Shown one piece after another: positions 13,613 through 21,630 of a DNA stretch of 46,096 nt. The stretch lies in assembly GCA_029976805.1 (NCBI GenBank), contig JAPOLY010000013.1, positions 1-46,096 on the forward strand. Reading direction: 5' to 3'. How positions within the stretch are numbered: position 1 is the stretch's first letter; each line of letters begins with the position of its first letter. The position numbers and the translations under genes are program-made. The notes beneath the pieces were generated by a model that was given only the letters and a program-made list of their open reading frames with translations, was not told where the DNA came from and did no database searches. Source of the DNA: a bacterium (lineage in GTDB: Bacteria; Planctomycetota; UBA8108; UBA1146).

Positions 13613-14191
13613 ATGGTCCAGAAACTGCACACGGACTGCTGCCGATTGACCTTCTCCCTTGCCGCTCCCGAGCGCATCTCCCCTCTTCAGGCCCTGAAAC
13701 AGGCACTTGAAAACACGGAAACCGAAAAGGTCGCCGAGGTGATCCTCCAATCGATCCCCTACAGCGGCTTTCCCGCGGCAGTAGAAGCATTGGGCTGGCT
13801 TCGGGATCTGGACCCCGATTCGGCGATTGAGGCCAGAAAAGACCACTCCCGTAACGTCTTTGAAGAGGTTTACGGAGGAGCTTCCGAAAAGGTGGCTGAC
13901 CAACTCCACCGTCGCCACCCCGATCTGAAGGAGTGGATACTGGGCTTCGCCTACGGAACGGTGATGGGATCCGGCCCCCTGAGCACCCTCGATCTGGAGA
14001 TTCTCGCCGTCAGTTCACTGCTCGCCCAATCGAGGATGACCCCGTTTCACTCCCACCTGCGTGGCGCATTGCGCTGCGGAGCGACTAAGGCGGACCTGAG
14101 CGAACTTCTCAAAGAGCTTGAGGATATCGCCCAGCTGGAATCCATGGGCAAGGCCAGAGAACTTCTGCGAGTCGAAACCGACTCTCGCTGA
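13613..14191 (+). CDS. Carboxymuconolactone decarboxylase (CMD)-like protein
   Basis: This 192-residue protein starts at ATG 13613, with AAAGG 9 nt before it; the frame is open further upstream but that part looks noncoding. It has two half-domains of the CMD/AhpD fold: VAEVILQSIPYSGFPAAVEAL in the first and SGPLSTLDLEILAVSSLLAQ, then HSHLRGALRCGATKADLSELL in the second. The CxxC of peroxidatic AhpD is missing (SRMTPFHSH at that place), so peroxidase activity is unlikely. The reaction is unknown. It is divergent from parA, with about 140 bp between starts, and convergent with the aminotransferase ending at 14205. Confidence 0.8.
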   Translation: MVQKLHTDCCRLTFSLAAPERISPLQALKQALENTETEKVAEVILQSIPYSGFPAAVEALGWLRDLDPDSAIEARKDHSRNVFEEVYGGASEKVADQLHRRHPDLKEWILGFAYGTVMGSGPLSTLDLEILAVSSLLAQSRMTPFHSHLRGALRCGATKADLSELLKELEDIAQLESMGKARELLRVETDSR

Positions 14192-14204
14192 GTCTTCTCC
14201 GATC

Positions 14205-15374
14205 CTAGAATCGAAGGTGTCGGGAGATTGCCTCTGCGAGCCTTTGGCTGTCTTCCCAACTGGCGACCATCGACAAGCGGACAAACTGTTCGTCGGGCCC
14301 GTGGACTTCCGGGTTCCCCACCAGTGCTTCTGACGGAATCGTCACAGCCAGAATTTTTTCGTCGAGGAGAGCTTCTGCCAACTGGCCGCTGGTCACCCCA
14401 TCCGGAGTCTTTTGCCAGACGTACATGGAAGCTTCCGATTCACAGCGGGGCAAACCGGCCGATTCAAAGGCTTCAACGAAGAGCTGCATTCGCAAACGGT
14501 ACTCTTCGCGCATCTCCGCGACATGGGTTTCGTCCGAATAGGCCATGATGGCGGCATCCTGAATGAACCACGGGGTTCCGGTATCAATGTTTGCCTTCAG
14601 CTTGCGGTACTCGGCGATCAGTTGCGGATCCCCGGCAACCCAACCGACACGATAGCCGGTCATCGCAGACCGCTTGGAGAGAGAGTTGAAGACGAGCACC
14701 CCCTCAGTTGAGACTTCAAGGGCAGAATGGGGCGGCTCCCCAAAGTAGATCTCTGAATAGGCCTCGTCACTACAGGCGATGATGTCCCGGTCCTTGCACC
14801 ACTGAACCCACTCGGTCAGATATTCGAGGGAAGCGATCTTCCCGGAAGGACTGGATGGAGTCGTCAGCCAGAATATCTTTGCAGACTCCGCAACCTCATC
14901 GGGAATGGCACTCAGATCCGGAAGAAAATCACTGCCATAATTCACCGGAGCATAATAAGGAATCCCCTCCGCGAAGAGCGCACCCGCAGCGTAGGGTGGG
15001 TACCCCGGGTCAGGACAAATCACATGATCTCCCGGATCCACAAATGCTTCCGGCAAATGAAAGATGGACTCTTTCGATCCGACCGACGAAACAACCATCG
15101 TATCGGCACAGATCGCCACTCCGAATCGCCTCTCAAACCAGTCCGCGACCGCCCGTCGATAGTCTTCACTGCCACCGAATGGCGGGTAACCACTGGCCGC
15201 ATGTTTCTCCACCGCCAGTGCACAGGCTCTGCGAATCAACTCAGGCGTCGGTCGTGAGGGATCTCCCATCCCCAGGTCCACCGGGTGAAAACCCCGCTCT
15301 TTCAACTCCGCAGTCCGTTGTCGAACGGCAGCCATGGCATAAGCGCCCAGTTGACTCAATCGATGGGAAACCAC
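14205..15374 (-). CDS. Class I/II PLP aminotransferase, DapC/DapL-like
   Basis: This 389-residue protein starts at a GTG with a very good ribosome binding site. It is a fold-type I aminotransferase: GYPPFGGSEDYRRAV (62-76), the NPTG-equivalent TPSSPSGK (172-179), SDEAYSE (202-208) and Schiff-base Lys234 in SLSKRSAMTGYR. The last motif is shared with succinyl-diaminopimelate aminotransferases of the DapC type and with LL-diaminopimelate aminotransferase, so a role in lysine/peptidoglycan precursor synthesis is plausible. Other class I enzymes (alanine, aspartate, aromatic) cannot be excluded. The upstream lipoprotein gene ends 10 nt before it, so both are likely cotranscribed. Confidence 0.88.
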   Translation of the reverse strand: MVSHRLSQLGAYAMAAVRQRTAELKERGFHPVDLGMGDPSRPTPELIRRACALAVEKHAASGYPPFGGSEDYRRAVADWFERRFGVAICADTMVVSSVGSKESIFHLPEAFVDPGDHVICPDPGYPPYAAGALFAEGIPYYAPVNYGSDFLPDLSAIPDEVAESAKIFWLTTPSSPSGKIASLEYLTEWVQWCKDRDIIACSDEAYSEIYFGEPPHSALEVSTEGVLVFNSLSKRSAMTGYRVGWVAGDPQLIAEYRKLKANIDTGTPWFIQDAAIMAYSDETHVAEMREEYRLRMQLFVEAFESAGLPRCESEASMYVWQKTPDGVTSGQLAEALLDEKILAVTIPSEALVGNPEVHGPDEQFVRLSMVASWEDSQRLAEAISRHLRF

Positions 15375-15379
15375 AGTTG

Positions 15380-15385
15380 CTCCTT
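15380..15385 (-). promoter_or_regulatory. Ribosome binding site deciding a GTG start
   Basis: AAGGAG on the minus strand, 5 nt before GTG at 15372-15374. It touches the stop codon of the upstream lipoprotein gene (15385-15387), implying coupled translation. Confidence 0.75.
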
Positions 15386-16584
15386 CAAAATCGTTGTGGG
15401 TTTTTCAAAAGTCTCAGCCCCCTGAAAAGATGGCATAAATCTCCAAAAGCTCGCTCCCACACCGGTGATTGGGGAGTCAGGGCATCCGCAGTCAACAACT
15501 CGAGAGGCTGATAGACCTCCCCTGTCGAAACGCCGGCCTTCTGCGAAAAGAGATCGTCCACTTGCATCCTCAGATCGACGGACCACTGACCAAAGGAGAC
15601 GGAAAACTCCCGTCCATCCACTGTTGGAACCATGAGGCTCGCTCTCGCTGAGATTTCCAAAGCATGTCCCAGCAATTTGGTAACCGCCAGCCCGTACTCC
15701 CGGGAGGCTCTTCGAGGGGAGACACCATTTTGAATCGCCCGAGACAATTCGGACTTGCGATAGGCGATCTCCCAGTCGGTTCTATGACGATACCGTTTCA
15801 GAAGCTGTGCGAGACGATTTCTCTGGGCACTGCTGAGCAACCCTGCAAGGTCACATTCTACCAACGCACCCAGCATATGGGCTCCTGAGCAGGTGTACGC
15901 CCAACAACCGGATTCCTCCGGACCTGCGAGACCATCCGGCCTTCTGACTCCAGAATTGGGAGCCTGATTCAACACACTGCCGATCGTCCGATCAGCAGCC
16001 TCGAGATCGATGATCATTTTTTCATACAAATGCGCCAGGGTCGTACCGTTTGCGGAGGACTCCCCGGGAAGTGAAGCCCGGGCAGCGGACTCCACCAACC
16101 AGGCCAGATCATTGACTTCCTGCCAACGAACCGGAAACGAAGTCTTTGCCAGATCGGATCGAACTCTTGCGAGGAGCGGTTCCGGGATAGTCTCACCGGC
16201 AAGCAAGACGGCGGTTCGCAACAGCAGATGCGGGTGCTGCTCCCCCCGATGCCCATCGTGCCCGTGAACCGGGATCTCAGCGCTGGAATCGGTCAACAGT
16301 CGGATAAGTTCCTGACGCTGACTCTTCAGTGAAGGCTCTTCAGGCAGAGCCAAATGAAGATGGGCCAATGCCCACGGATCCCCCGCTTGCTGACCACTGA
16401 GGATCAACTGCTCCGGGATTGCCGTCCTCCAGTCGACCGGGTTTTCATCCACAGTGACAGCATTCGGAGTAACAGGAGGCGACTCGGGAGTACAGCCGCT
16501 GAGGAACAGCCACAGTATCCCTGTAACCCAGACCGGCCCTTGCGACCCATTTTGTCCGATTTTATGACACCGACCGAAGCTCAT
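15385..16584 (-). CDS. Predicted lipoprotein of unknown function
   Basis: This 399-residue protein starts at the ATG preceded by GGGGAAAGGA. It has a signal peptide with the lipobox LFLSGC, so the mature protein would begin at that Cys and be lipid-anchored. I recognise no domain. The body is predicted mainly helical, with many Leu/Arg/Glu stretches (EQLILSGQQ, LHLALPEE, LLARVRSDLAK) and a His-rich patch (HGHDGHRGEQHPH) around residues 110-130 that might bind metal. It is divergent from the Na+/H+ antiporter gene and directly upstream of the aminotransferase gene (10-nt gap). The pairing of a lipoprotein with an aminotransferase has no clear meaning. Confidence 0.82.
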   Translation of the reverse strand: MSFGRCHKIGQNGSQGPVWVTGILWLFLSGCTPESPPVTPNAVTVDENPVDWRTAIPEQLILSGQQAGDPWALAHLHLALPEEPSLKSQRQELIRLLTDSSAEIPVHGHDGHRGEQHPHLLLRTAVLLAGETIPEPLLARVRSDLAKTSFPVRWQEVNDLAWLVESAARASLPGESSANGTTLAHLYEKMIIDLEAADRTIGSVLNQAPNSGVRRPDGLAGPEESGCWAYTCSGAHMLGALVECDLAGLLSSAQRNRLAQLLKRYRHRTDWEIAYRKSELSRAIQNGVSPRRASREYGLAVTKLLGHALEISARASLMVPTVDGREFSVSFGQWSVDLRMQVDDLFSQKAGVSTGEVYQPLELLTADALTPQSPVWERAFGDLCHLFRGLRLLKNPQRF

Positions 16585-16685
16585 TCGCTGTCCTTTCCCC
16601 CCCATCAGAATCGAACCGCCCCGGAGTGACAAGGTCTCTTGCCCCGGCTTTGACGACGGGGCACTCTTCAGGGGGAAGGATACTC

Positions 16686-18317
16686 ATGATCACCGTCGCC
16701 AACTCTGGACCCACACTTCCACTTCTGGATGACCTGCTGCTCCTCCTGCTCGGAGCAATGGGTGTGGCGATTCTGACCCGACGCTGGCGCATCCCCTACA
16801 CCGTGGGTCTGGTGGTTGCCGGAATGGTGATCGGCATTTTACGTCATCAGGGCATCTTGCCCACCGGCGGAGGACACTTTGAGTTGACGGAAGAAGTGAT
16901 TCTTCTGATCCTTCTCCCCCCACTGCTCTTTGAGGGGGCCATGAACACCTCCCTGAGGCAGTTGAGAGAGCAGGGCCCCCTCATCGGATCGATGGCGTTG
17001 CTGGGGACTCTCGGGGTCATCCTGATCACTTCCGCAGCAATCCGTTCGGTGACGGACTGGCCATGGGAACTCGCACTGCTCTTGGGGACGATCGTCAGTC
17101 CCACCGATCCGGTCAGCGTGCTCGCCATTTTTCGCGAGCAAAGGGTGGAGAAAAAACTCTCTGCCATCGTCGAAGGGGAATCCCTCTTCAATGACGGAGT
17201 CGTCGTCGCTCTCTACTTCCTTCTGCTTCAAGGAATCGACCGCGGGTGGTCCGAAATCACTCCACTGGAAGGAACCCTCGCTTTCGTAAAAACGATCGGT
17301 CTCGGATCACTGATCGGCATTCTTCTGGGATCCGCCTTCAACAGTCTCCTGCGTCATATTGACGAGAGACTCGTCAAGGTTTTGTTTTCGTTCCTTCTCG
17401 CCTATGGCTCGTATCTCCTGGCGGAGAGACTGGAATCATCCGGAGTCATCGCTGTCGTGTTTGCCGGCCTGATGGCAGGCAATTCCATCGCCCGCGACCG
17501 CATGAGCGCTTCCACACAAGTCAGCCTTGGATTGACCTGGGAGGTGGTCGGCTTTGTCGTCAACTCTCTGGCCTTTCTGGCTCTGGGCTTTGCCGTCGAT
17601 CCGATTCTGGTGATGGAAAATATGGATCTGGTACTCCTCGTCTGGTTGGCGAGTGTCGCAGCCCGTGCCCTGATGACGTATTCCATCGGCGGAATCGATC
17701 ATTCCATACGCAGTGCCTATCCACGAAGGTGGCTCCACGTCATCCACTGGGGAGGCCTCAAGGGAACCGTGCCCATCGCATTGGCCCTCGGAATTTCCCG
17801 CTCAGAGGTTCTGGTGGAAACCGCCCCAACCATGCAGGCGGTCGTCGCAGGAGTGGTCATGTTTTCGATGCTGATTCAGGCGACGACGCTCCAGCCCCTG
17901 TTGGTTCGGCTTGGGATCATCAAACCCCAGGAGGGCAGACTTCGCTGGGAGCGACTTCAGGCTCGGGCAATCGCCGTCGAGACGGCTCTCGAAGGACTCG
18001 AAGACGTCGCCCGATCGACGGAATTGGATACCCACAGAATTGACGGAATCCATCGTCGACTCGGAAGGATGCGAGAAAACATCCATGGAGACCTGCGTCA
18101 GGTTCTGGAAGATCATCCCGAGCTGGCCGCAGATCAGGTCAGAGGAGTGTTGATTCGCCTGTTGCATCGCCAGCGAGCCGCGGTTGAACAGGCTTTCAGA
18201 GAGGGATTACTCTCTGAGGAAGCCTTGAGAGAGGTACAGGAAGAGATTGATCTTCTGCTGATGCAGGAGATGCCTGCCCCTGTTCCCGGTTCCCCAGAGG
18301 ACGTCAGTCATGAATGA
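16686..18317 (+). CDS. CPA1/NhaP-type Na+(K+)/H+ antiporter
   Basis: This is a 543-residue multi-spanning membrane protein; start chosen at the ATG with GGAAGGAT before it. About a dozen hydrophobic segments occupy residues 10-420. Transport-site motifs of the CPA1 family are visible: SPTDPVSV (139-146) and GESLFNDGVVVAL (164-176), with the Asn-Asp pair at 169-170. The cytoplasmic tail (about 430-543) is Arg/Glu-rich and helical, resembling the regulatory tails of bacterial NhaP/YjcE proteins. It would exchange Na+ or K+ for H+ across the inner membrane for pH and sodium homeostasis. The stop overlaps the start of thiL by 8 nt. Confidence 0.93.
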   Translation: MITVANSGPTLPLLDDLLLLLLGAMGVAILTRRWRIPYTVGLVVAGMVIGILRHQGILPTGGGHFELTEEVILLILLPPLLFEGAMNTSLRQLREQGPLIGSMALLGTLGVILITSAAIRSVTDWPWELALLLGTIVSPTDPVSVLAIFREQRVEKKLSAIVEGESLFNDGVVVALYFLLLQGIDRGWSEITPLEGTLAFVKTIGLGSLIGILLGSAFNSLLRHIDERLVKVLFSFLLAYGSYLLAERLESSGVIAVVFAGLMAGNSIARDRMSASTQVSLGLTWEVVGFVVNSLAFLALGFAVDPILVMENMDLVLLVWLASVAARALMTYSIGGIDHSIRSAYPRRWLHVIHWGGLKGTVPIALALGISRSEVLVETAPTMQAVVAGVVMFSMLIQATTLQPLLVRLGIIKPQEGRLRWERLQARAIAVETALEGLEDVARSTELDTHRIDGIHRRLGRMRENIHGDLRQVLEDHPELAADQVRGVLIRLLHRQRAAVEQAFREGLLSEEALREVQEEIDLLLMQEMPAPVPGSPEDVSHE

Positions 18318-19275
18318 AGAGGAATGGATCGCCCGCTACATCCATCCCCGTGGTAACCCGGCCCACCCGCTCTCCGGTCCCGGAGATGACGCGGCGCTGT
18401 TGCCTTCACCCACAGGAACCGCCACCGTCCTCTCCGTCGACGCTCTCGTCAGCGACCAGCATTTCAAGATTGACTGGCTCAGTGATTGGCACCCCCCCGG
18501 AATTCTTGCGCGAAGACTGTTACGTGGAAGCCTCAGTGATATCAGCGCCATGGGTGGAATCGCCACGGGTGTCTTGCTTTCACTGGAGAGTGATCAACTT
18601 CCCGGCTTCTTTTCGGAAGCATTCTGGGAGGAAGTCGATACCGAGCTGCAGATTCACTCGATGACCTTGCTCGGAGGCAATCTCACCAGATGCACTACCG
18701 GTCTCTCACTACATGCAACCGTCGTCGGGCACGTCGAACCCGATCGCTGCTGGCGAAGAGACAGTGCAAAACCGGGAGATCGAATCGGTGTCACCGGTTT
18801 CCCCGGCAAGGCTGCCCAGGCCCTTGATCAACTCCAGAGCGGGATTCCCATGACAGACTCTGATCCGTGGCGATCCCCCGCCTCAAGGCAACGCTTTGCA
18901 ACGGAGCTCAATCGCAAAATGCAACGGACCGCCTGTGCCATCGATCTCAGCGACGGACTGGGGCTCGATCTTCAGAGAGTTTGCAAGGCCAGTGAAATCT
19001 CCGCCCAGATCGACATCGCCCCGCTGGTCGCTTCGGAAGACGCACCGAATCCGAGCCAGGTGGTGGCCGGTGGTGAAGACTATGAACTGCTCCTGGTCGT
19101 CGACCCGGATGAAATGGCTACCGTGGAAGAAGTCGCCGTGGAAACGGGAACTCCCTTTCACTGGCTGGGCTATGCGGAAACCATCCATGATCGCCCTGCG
19201 ATTGAATGGCGACTGGCTGGAGAGAAGATCGAGACTCTGCCCGCAAAACAGGGCTGGGACCCTTTCCAAAAGTGA
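18310..19275 (+). CDS. thiL: Thiamine-monophosphate kinase ThiL
   Basis: This 321-residue protein has the usual length. Family motifs are present: GPGDDAALL (23-31), the metal/substrate Asp region SVDALVSDQHF (42-52), RGSLSDISAMGG, LLGGNLTR (115-122), AIDLSDGLGLDL and AGGEDYELL. The N-terminal half resembles the AIR synthase-like ATP-binding fold. ThiL phosphorylates thiamine monophosphate to the active cofactor thiamine diphosphate with ATP. The start codon overlaps the antiporter gene by 8 nt, so the two are translationally coupled; the genes are functionally unrelated as far as known. It converges on lysS. Confidence 0.95.
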   Translation: MNEEEWIARYIHPRGNPAHPLSGPGDDAALLPSPTGTATVLSVDALVSDQHFKIDWLSDWHPPGILARRLLRGSLSDISAMGGIATGVLLSLESDQLPGFFSEAFWEEVDTELQIHSMTLLGGNLTRCTTGLSLHATVVGHVEPDRCWRRDSAKPGDRIGVTGFPGKAAQALDQLQSGIPMTDSDPWRSPASRQRFATELNRKMQRTACAIDLSDGLGLDLQRVCKASEISAQIDIAPLVASEDAPNPSQVVAGGEDYELLLVVDPDEMATVEEVAVETGTPFHWLGYAETIHDRPAIEWRLAGEKIETLPAKQGWDPFQK

Positions 19276-19329
19276 TCCAGGAAACCGGGTGTCCGCTTTC
19301 AGGGTCTCCCGTTTCAACCAGCAAAAGCC

Positions 19330-20859
19330 TCAGGCGTCAGCACCCTCGATGGCGGGAGCTTCCTCCCCTTCATTGAAGAGTGCTTCCTCGACCGCATTGC
19401 CTTCTTCAGGTTTCAGCAGCGGGAACAGCACCACATCCCGAAGGTTTTCTGCCCCACAAAGCAACGCCACCATGCGATCGATGCCCATGCCCCAACCTGA
19501 GATCGGTGGCATGCCATGCTCCATCGCCATCAAGTAGTCCTCTTCCATCACCATCGCTTCGTCATCGCCATCCGCATGCAGTTTCGCTTGCTCCTCAAGG
19601 CGTCCACGTTGATCGATGGGATCGACCAACTCGGAATAGGCATTGATGACTTCCCAGCCGTGAATCACCAGCTGGAAACGGTCTGTGATGGTTGAATCTT
19701 CATCATTGCTTCGCGCGAGCGGTGACAGATCTACCGGGTGCTGAACGACAAAAGTGGGCTGCTTGAGATGGGGGCGAACCGTCTTTTTGTACAACTGATC
19801 GATCAACGCTCCCCTGCCGAGGTGATCGACGTCTTCCAGAGCGATTCCTCTTCCAGCAATCGCGGCCCGTAGCGAGTCCGCATCGGGGCACTCGGAAAGG
19901 TTGATCCCGGCATGCTCCTGAACCAAATCAGTCATGCTCTTGCGAGGCCACTCCCCTCCGAAATCGATGTCCCCTGCGGCATGGGGAACCACCAGTGAAC
20001 CGGTGCACTTCTCAATGGCTGAGCGCAAAAGGTTTTCGGTGAAATCCATGTTGTCGATGTAATTCCAGTAAGCCGCATAGTACTCAAGCATGGTGAAATC
20101 TTGCAGATGGGATGGATCCATCCCCTCATTCCTGAAGACGCGCGCGAACTCATACACACGATCAAAGCCGGCAACGATGCAGCGCTTGAGATAGGTTTCA
20201 GGAGCAATCCTCATATACACGGGGATATCGAGAGCGGCATGGTGAGTCTCAAAGGGTGTCGCCAGAGCACCCGATGGTTTCGTCTGCAGAACCGGTGTCT
20301 CCACCTCATCAAAAGCGGCTTCATCGAGACCGTCACGCAGTGCCCGAATAAACTCTCTGCGCAGGCGAAAGCGGTTTCGGGATTCTTCGTCACTGATCAG
20401 ATCGAGGTAACGACGACGGTAGCGAATTTCACGATCCGAGATGGCATGGAACTTTTCCGGCATCGGACGCAACATTTTTCCGAGGAAGGTCCACTGACTG
20501 GCCCGAACCGTCAGCTGACCGATGCGCGTTTTGTAAACTTCACCTTCGACGCCGACAAAGTCGCCAATATCGACGAGTTTGTTGAACTCCTTGAAAGAGT
20601 CCGCACCGAGATCGTCCTTCTGGACAGAACACTGCATTCTGCCATGAAGGTCCTGGAGGTCGAAAAAGGTCAATTTGCCGAAGTCCCTGCGGCTGACGAT
20701 TCGACCACAGATGCGAACACCTGTAGCCCCCTCCTCAAGCCCGGAGGCTTCCGCCAGGGTGTGAGAGCGCTCCCACCGTTCAGGATAGGGGTGGTGCCCT
20801 GCATCCCTTAATTTGCCAATCTTCTCGATCTTGATTTCGCGGATCCGGTCCTCGGCCAC
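19330..20859 (-). CDS. lysS: Class II lysyl-tRNA synthetase
   Basis: This is about 509 residues from a GTG at 20859, matching the ~505 of bacterial LysRS. The frame remains open to a TTG at 20985 but the extra 42 residues show no family resemblance. The N-terminal OB-fold anticodon domain (about 50-150) contains VRICGRIVSRR and FFDLQD. The catalytic domain follows: motif 2 around FARVFRNEGMDPSHLQDFTMLEYY and motif 3 GWGMGIDRMVALLCG, then LFPLLKPEE. It charges tRNA-Lys with lysine in the cytoplasm. The motif 2 loop (SHLQDF) departs from the common RHNPEF, so it belongs to a less common bacterial branch. Confidence 0.96.
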   Translation of the reverse strand: MAEDRIREIKIEKIGKLRDAGHHPYPERWERSHTLAEASGLEEGATGVRICGRIVSRRDFGKLTFFDLQDLHGRMQCSVQKDDLGADSFKEFNKLVDIGDFVGVEGEVYKTRIGQLTVRASQWTFLGKMLRPMPEKFHAISDREIRYRRRYLDLISDEESRNRFRLRREFIRALRDGLDEAAFDEVETPVLQTKPSGALATPFETHHAALDIPVYMRIAPETYLKRCIVAGFDRVYEFARVFRNEGMDPSHLQDFTMLEYYAAYWNYIDNMDFTENLLRSAIEKCTGSLVVPHAAGDIDFGGEWPRKSMTDLVQEHAGINLSECPDADSLRAAIAGRGIALEDVDHLGRGALIDQLYKKTVRPHLKQPTFVVQHPVDLSPLARSNDEDSTITDRFQLVIHGWEVINAYSELVDPIDQRGRLEEQAKLHADGDDEAMVMEEDYLMAMEHGMPPISGWGMGIDRMVALLCGAENLRDVVLFPLLKPEEGNAVEEALFNEGEEAPAIEGADA

Positions 20860-20861
20860 GT

Positions 20862-20868
20862 CTTCCTC
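20862..20868 (-). promoter_or_regulatory. Ribosome binding site supporting the GTG start of lysS
   Basis: GAGGAAG on the minus strand ends 2 nt before GTG at 20857-20859. It supports the shorter, family-length LysRS over the TTG start at 20985. Confidence 0.55.
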
Positions 20869-21014
20869 GCTCTCGGTTTTGGAGCAAACCCTCTCCAGAG
20901 GGGTGAAATCAGGGATTCTCGGCGGCTCGAGGCCCCTCCCCTGTTCCACAATGCGAATCCTAGCCTTCCCCCGGACAAGGGTCAAAGAACCCCGGAGAAT
21001 CCCGGAGATGATTT

Positions 21015-21034
21015 CCCCGGGAATGAACCCGGGG
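21015..21034. repeat. GC-rich inverted repeat CCCCGGG-6-CCCGGGG
   Basis: A perfect 7-bp stem with a 6-nt loop lies about 155 bp upstream of the lysS start and 18 bp before the -35 of the divergent promoter. It could be an operator or a leader hairpin of lysS. Confidence 0.5.
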
Positions 21035-21051
21035 TTGCTCTCCTATGGGCG

Positions 21052-21080
21052 TTGACTTGGCCCAGAGATCGGCTTAATCT
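21052..21080 (+). promoter_or_regulatory. Sigma-70-type promoter of the small lipoprotein gene
   Basis: TTGACT (21052-21057), a 17-nt spacer, then TAATCT (21075-21080). This is the best promoter match in the window. It predicts a transcript start near 21087 and a leader of about 200 nt before the ATG at 21285. Confidence 0.7.
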
Positions 21081-21162
21081 TTGTTTTTCGCGGGTTTCCC
21101 GTGAATCAGGAAAGAAATGAACGGAACTGAAAACGACCCGGAGCCCTGATTGACTGTGGATT

Positions 21163-21192
21163 GAATTTCTTTGAATTCAGACAAAGAAATTC
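21163..21192 (+). repeat. Perfect 11-bp hairpin in the lipoprotein leader
   Basis: GAATTTCTTTG and CAAAGAAATTC are separated by 8 nt, within the predicted leader RNA. There is no T-run directly after it, so it is not an ordinary terminator; RNA stability or translational control is possible. Confidence 0.7.
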
Positions 21193-21284
21193 CAGACACG
21201 TGGAATCACCGGTCCTGATCATTCCGATTTTTTGGTCCGATTAACAATTCGGCTTCTAGTTTGCAATCACGAGAGGGAGGGACC

Positions 21285-21506
21285 ATGCGTCCATACCGTC
21301 AGAAACTCAAGATGTTCGCCCTGCTGCTCTGCTTTGGGCTTGCCCTGACCCTTTCCGGATGTGCGTCCGGACCTAAGGCCACCGTCTCCTCCAGCCTTTA
21401 CTGGAAGCGCGTGTTCCGTCAGATGGGTGACGATATCCGCAATGCCCGTACCGACATCGATCGTATCGTTTTCGATCTCGATGATCGTCCGATCGAGCAG
21501 TACTAG
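21285..21506 (+). CDS. Tiny lipoprotein, unknown function
   Basis: This 73-residue protein starts at ATG after a strong GAGAGGGAGGGA site. The signal peptide (1-25) ends in the lipobox LTLSGC; the mature lipoprotein is only about 47 residues. The mature part has a short linker (ASGPKATVSSS) followed by a charged helical stretch (KRVFRQMGDDIRNARTDIDRIVFDLDDRP). I do not recognise a family. The gene stands alone, with its own good promoter, a ~200-nt leader and a strong terminator, features of an abundantly expressed small envelope protein. The helix could work as a coiled coil, somewhat as Lpp does in other bacteria, but no homology is claimed. Confidence 0.85.
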   Translation: MRPYRQKLKMFALLLCFGLALTLSGCASGPKATVSSSLYWKRVFRQMGDDIRNARTDIDRIVFDLDDRPIEQY

Positions 21507-21542
21507 TTTTCTTCAGTTTCTGCTACTGCAGAAATAAGAATT

Positions 21543-21581
21543 AAAAAATGGAGACCGGCCTGAGCCGGTCTCCATTTTTTT
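21543..21581 (+). terminator. Strong, possibly bidirectional terminator
   Basis: A 10-bp GC-rich stem (21550-21559 with 21564-21573) and CTGA tetraloop, flanked by A6 on the left and T7 on the right. It would stop the lipoprotein transcript and, read from the other strand, miaA. Confidence 0.92.
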
Positions 21582-21630
21582 GTTCCCTGCTTCTCTTCAG
21601 CCCCGGGAATTAAATCGGCGAGGCTCAGCC

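Larger units (their letters stand above)
20860..21284. other. 425-bp divergent intergenic region with promoter and inverted repeats
   Basis: This holds the upstream region of lysS (minus) and of the small lipoprotein gene (plus). It contains a GC-rich 7-bp inverted repeat (21015-21034), a clear plus-strand promoter (21052-21080) and a perfect 11-bp hairpin in the transcribed leader (21163-21192). No gene is apparent in it. Confidence 0.7.

Noticed and set aside
20860..20985. A longer LysRS starting at a TTG.
   Set aside because: The extra residues do not resemble LysRS, and the GTG at 20859 has a ribosome binding site and gives the family length.
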